Positions 62,623-64,000 of a DNA stretch of 64,000 bases are shown piece by piece. The position numbers and the translations under genes are program-made. The notes below the pieces were generated by a model. The model saw only the letters and a program-made list of their open reading frames with translations. It was not told where the DNA came from and did not search any database. Every line of letters starts with the position of its first letter. Position 1 is the stretch's first letter. The DNA lies in assembly GCF_018613065.1 (NCBI RefSeq), contig NZ_JAGGQW010000017.1, positions 1 to 64,000 of the forward strand. The letters run 5' to 3'. This stretch comes from Bacillus sp. ISL-7. GTDB lineage: Bacteria; Bacillota; Bacilli; Bacillales_B; DSM-18226.

Positions 62623-63139
62623 GATGATATTTATAAGCAGGGAATCAAGAGGATATTGTAGAAATTCTTAAACACAACAGTAAAAAGGATACTGTGATGG
62701 ATTTTTCACCATAAGTGTTATTGATATTTTCAAAGAAAGGCTAGAGGTATTTGTAGTATTTATTGATAAATTATTAATGGGGTTACTCAGAGTACAAAAG
62801 ATTAATGGAAAACTGGCTTGTAGGATTCAAGGTAATTAAATAACTGAACGGAGGAGGAATATGCTTTCATCGGATGAAAGAATTTAGACTTGAAGTGAAA
62901 TCAAAGAAACTAGCAGCTTCGATATATTAGATGAGCCTAAACAAATTGATTTGAATATAGGTATCGAGCCGAAAGAAGAAATTTCGGGAGAAAATGAGAC
63001 ACAGACATCTGCAGAAAGAGAGAAAGAATTAACAGATACTAGGCCTTTCATTTGCGGTATTTTTGCTTTATATGATAATTTGAGAAAAGTGAATAATAAT
63101 ATCTTGGACCAAATAGAAGAAGAAAAAAAATTTATGTGA
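62623..63139 (+). pseudogene. Decayed small genes 2 and 3
   Basis: Two further starts with strong ribosome sites (TAGGAGGAA at about 62611 and GGAGGAGGAA at about 62851) lead into frames broken by stops and frameshifts: NQEDIVEILKHNSKKDTVMDF, VIDIFKERLEVFVVFIDKLL, then SSFDILDEPKQIDLNIGIEP and TDTRPFICGIFALYDNLRKV. Identity unknown. Probably once an operon with the gene above. Confidence 0.4.
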
Positions 63140-63174
63140 AGAATTAGCAAAGTTATGTTATGGAGGGCATTTAA

Positions 63175-64000
63175 ATGAAACATAAACTTACAAGAGAGTT
63201 AGTTAGACCCATAGATTATAATCCTTCTATTAATCAACTTTGGAAACGATTCCAGGAGTTGGGACAATATACTGGTGATGGCGTAAGTGATGACATCATT
63301 GATTCCTGGGAGAATTCAAAGAAACTAGGCATCAGTCCTTTTCAAAACAGAATTCAAGATATTATTAACGAGAACGAATTGAAAGATCGACTCGTGAAAA
63401 ATGAAGAATTACTTACTTATGCTACACCAAAAATAAATAACTTATCCGATATTTTAATTGAATCTAAAACAATGTTTTCCATTGCAGATAATCACGGTAC
63501 TGTTTTACTTTCAAGCGGTGAAAGGAATGTTTTGAAAAAGGCGGAGAAGATAAATATTTTTAATGGTGGAACTTGGAGTGAGCAATCGGCAGGAACAAAT
63601 GCGGTTGGGCTTGTGCTAAAAAAGAAACAGTTCTCCCAAGTTTTGTTTTCGGAACATTATTGTGAAAAAAATCATGATTGGTTTTGTGTAGCTTTCCCTA
63701 TTTTATATCCATTTACAAATGATCTGCTTGGAATTATGAATATTGCAGGATACGAAAATCGGATGAATTCACAAAAGATTGAGTACATCGTTTCAGAAGC
63801 GAAAAATATTTCTAAGTCTATTAATCATTATTTTTTTAAATATGCAATGAGTAATCATTTATTTTTAAACACTGCTTTGGAAGGTGTAGAAGATGCTGTA
63901 TTTATTGTAAATGGCGATAAAAGTATTGTGGATAAAAATGTTGCTGCTAGATCACATTCCATTCTAAGCAAAATTCAAACCCTTAAAAATATCCCTAAAT
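63175..64000 (+). CDS. AcoR-like sigma-54 activator, N-terminal part (runs off window)
   Basis: First 275 codons of a regulator. RPIDYNPSINQLWKRFQELG and DDIIDSWENSKKLGISPFQN are the typical start of AcoR/DhaR-like proteins. A GAF sensor domain follows (about 70-215; MFSIADNHGTVLLSSGE, GGTWSEQSAGTNAVGLVL, WFCVAFPILYP, LLGIMNIAGYEN). A PAS-like segment then begins at about 240 (LEGVEDAVFIVNG). The AAA+ and Fis-type HTH domains would lie beyond the window. TGGAGGG lies 7 nt before the ATG. The decayed genes just upstream face the same way and may have been its operon partners. Confidence 0.82.
   Translation, partial: MKHKLTRELVRPIDYNPSINQLWKRFQELGQYTGDGVSDDIIDSWENSKKLGISPFQNRIQDIINENELKDRLVKNEELLTYATPKINNLSDILIESKTMFSIADNHGTVLLSSGERNVLKKAEKINIFNGGTWSEQSAGTNAVGLVLKKKQFSQVLFSEHYCEKNHDWFCVAFPILYPFTNDLLGIMNIAGYENRMNSQKIEYIVSEAKNISKSINHYFFKYAMSNHLFLNTALEGVEDAVFIVNGDKSIVDKNVAARSHSILSKIQTLKNIPK

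Overview
The window is low-GC DNA from a spore-forming Bacillaceae-type Firmicute. This rests on strong AGGAGG-type ribosome sites, TTG/GTG starts, ROK-type XylR regulators with their operators, CcpA-like cre sites, an IDEAL-domain protein, a YerD-like FMN protein and a close match to the Geobacillus-type xylan esterase Axe2. I cannot fix the genus from sequence alone. Almost the whole window is accessory DNA rich in duplications, broken genes and mobile elements.

Layout. (1) 1-6.9 kb: two head-to-tail group II introns encoding RT/maturase-HNH proteins. The RT gene of the second is split by a three-recombinase (RIT-like) element whose removal restores one 598-codon frame exactly. (2) 7-9.4 kb: an acetyltransferase and an IS200-like protein without its HUH motif. 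(3) 9.4-20.4 kb: a one-strand conjugation operon in the order of the staphylococcal trs genes (VirB2-like, VirB3/TrsC-like, TrsD-like, VirB4, EssB-like, lysozyme/NlpC hydrolase, VirB8-like, split VirD4, lipoprotein, VirB6/TrbL-like). No relaxase, topoisomerase or integrase is present. (4) 20.4-25.3 kb: an IDEAL-domain gene, a stand-alone divergent RNA polymerase alpha subunit gene between two imperfect ~250-280 bp direct repeats, a ghost of the conjugation operon's last gene, and a tandem 118-bp repeat. (5) 25.3-58.1 kb: a large xylan/xylose island. A first unit (GH43, xylR, Gfo/Idh oxidoreductase, xylA, xylB, MATE transporter, broken transketolase, acetylxylan esterase, aldose epimerase, aldo/keto reductase, deacetylase) is followed by a second, decaying unit (GH43 remnant, xylR, xylA, xylB, MATE-galM chimera). 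After it come a 1212-aa secreted GH3 enzyme, a thioredoxin-fold protein, a xylose-type ABC importer (xylFGH), a second Gfo/Idh gene, a GH8 remnant, a GPH-family xyloside transporter and a truncated third xylR. (6) 58.1-64 kb: a 3'-half tRNA-like sequence resembling tRNA-Sec, an aldolase ghost, a glutamate-synthase-like FMN protein, AT-rich non-coding DNA, a decayed small-gene operon and the start of an AcoR-like activator that runs off the window.

How the genes fit together. The secreted GH3 enzyme, esterase and GH43 would trim xylan and xylo-oligosaccharides. The GPH transporter and XylFGH would import products, the epimerase would feed alpha-xylose to xylose isomerase, and xylulokinase would deliver xylulose 5-phosphate to the pentose phosphate pathway. 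About eleven XylR-operator-like palindromes (typically TTAGTTT-N11-AAACTAA) mark the promoters of this regulon, several with cre-like sites nearby. Most notable are the RIT insertion in a group II intron, the accessory rpoA, the EssB-like protein inside a type IV secretion operon, the in-frame MATE-GalM chimera and the tRNA-Sec-like half tRNA at the island edge.
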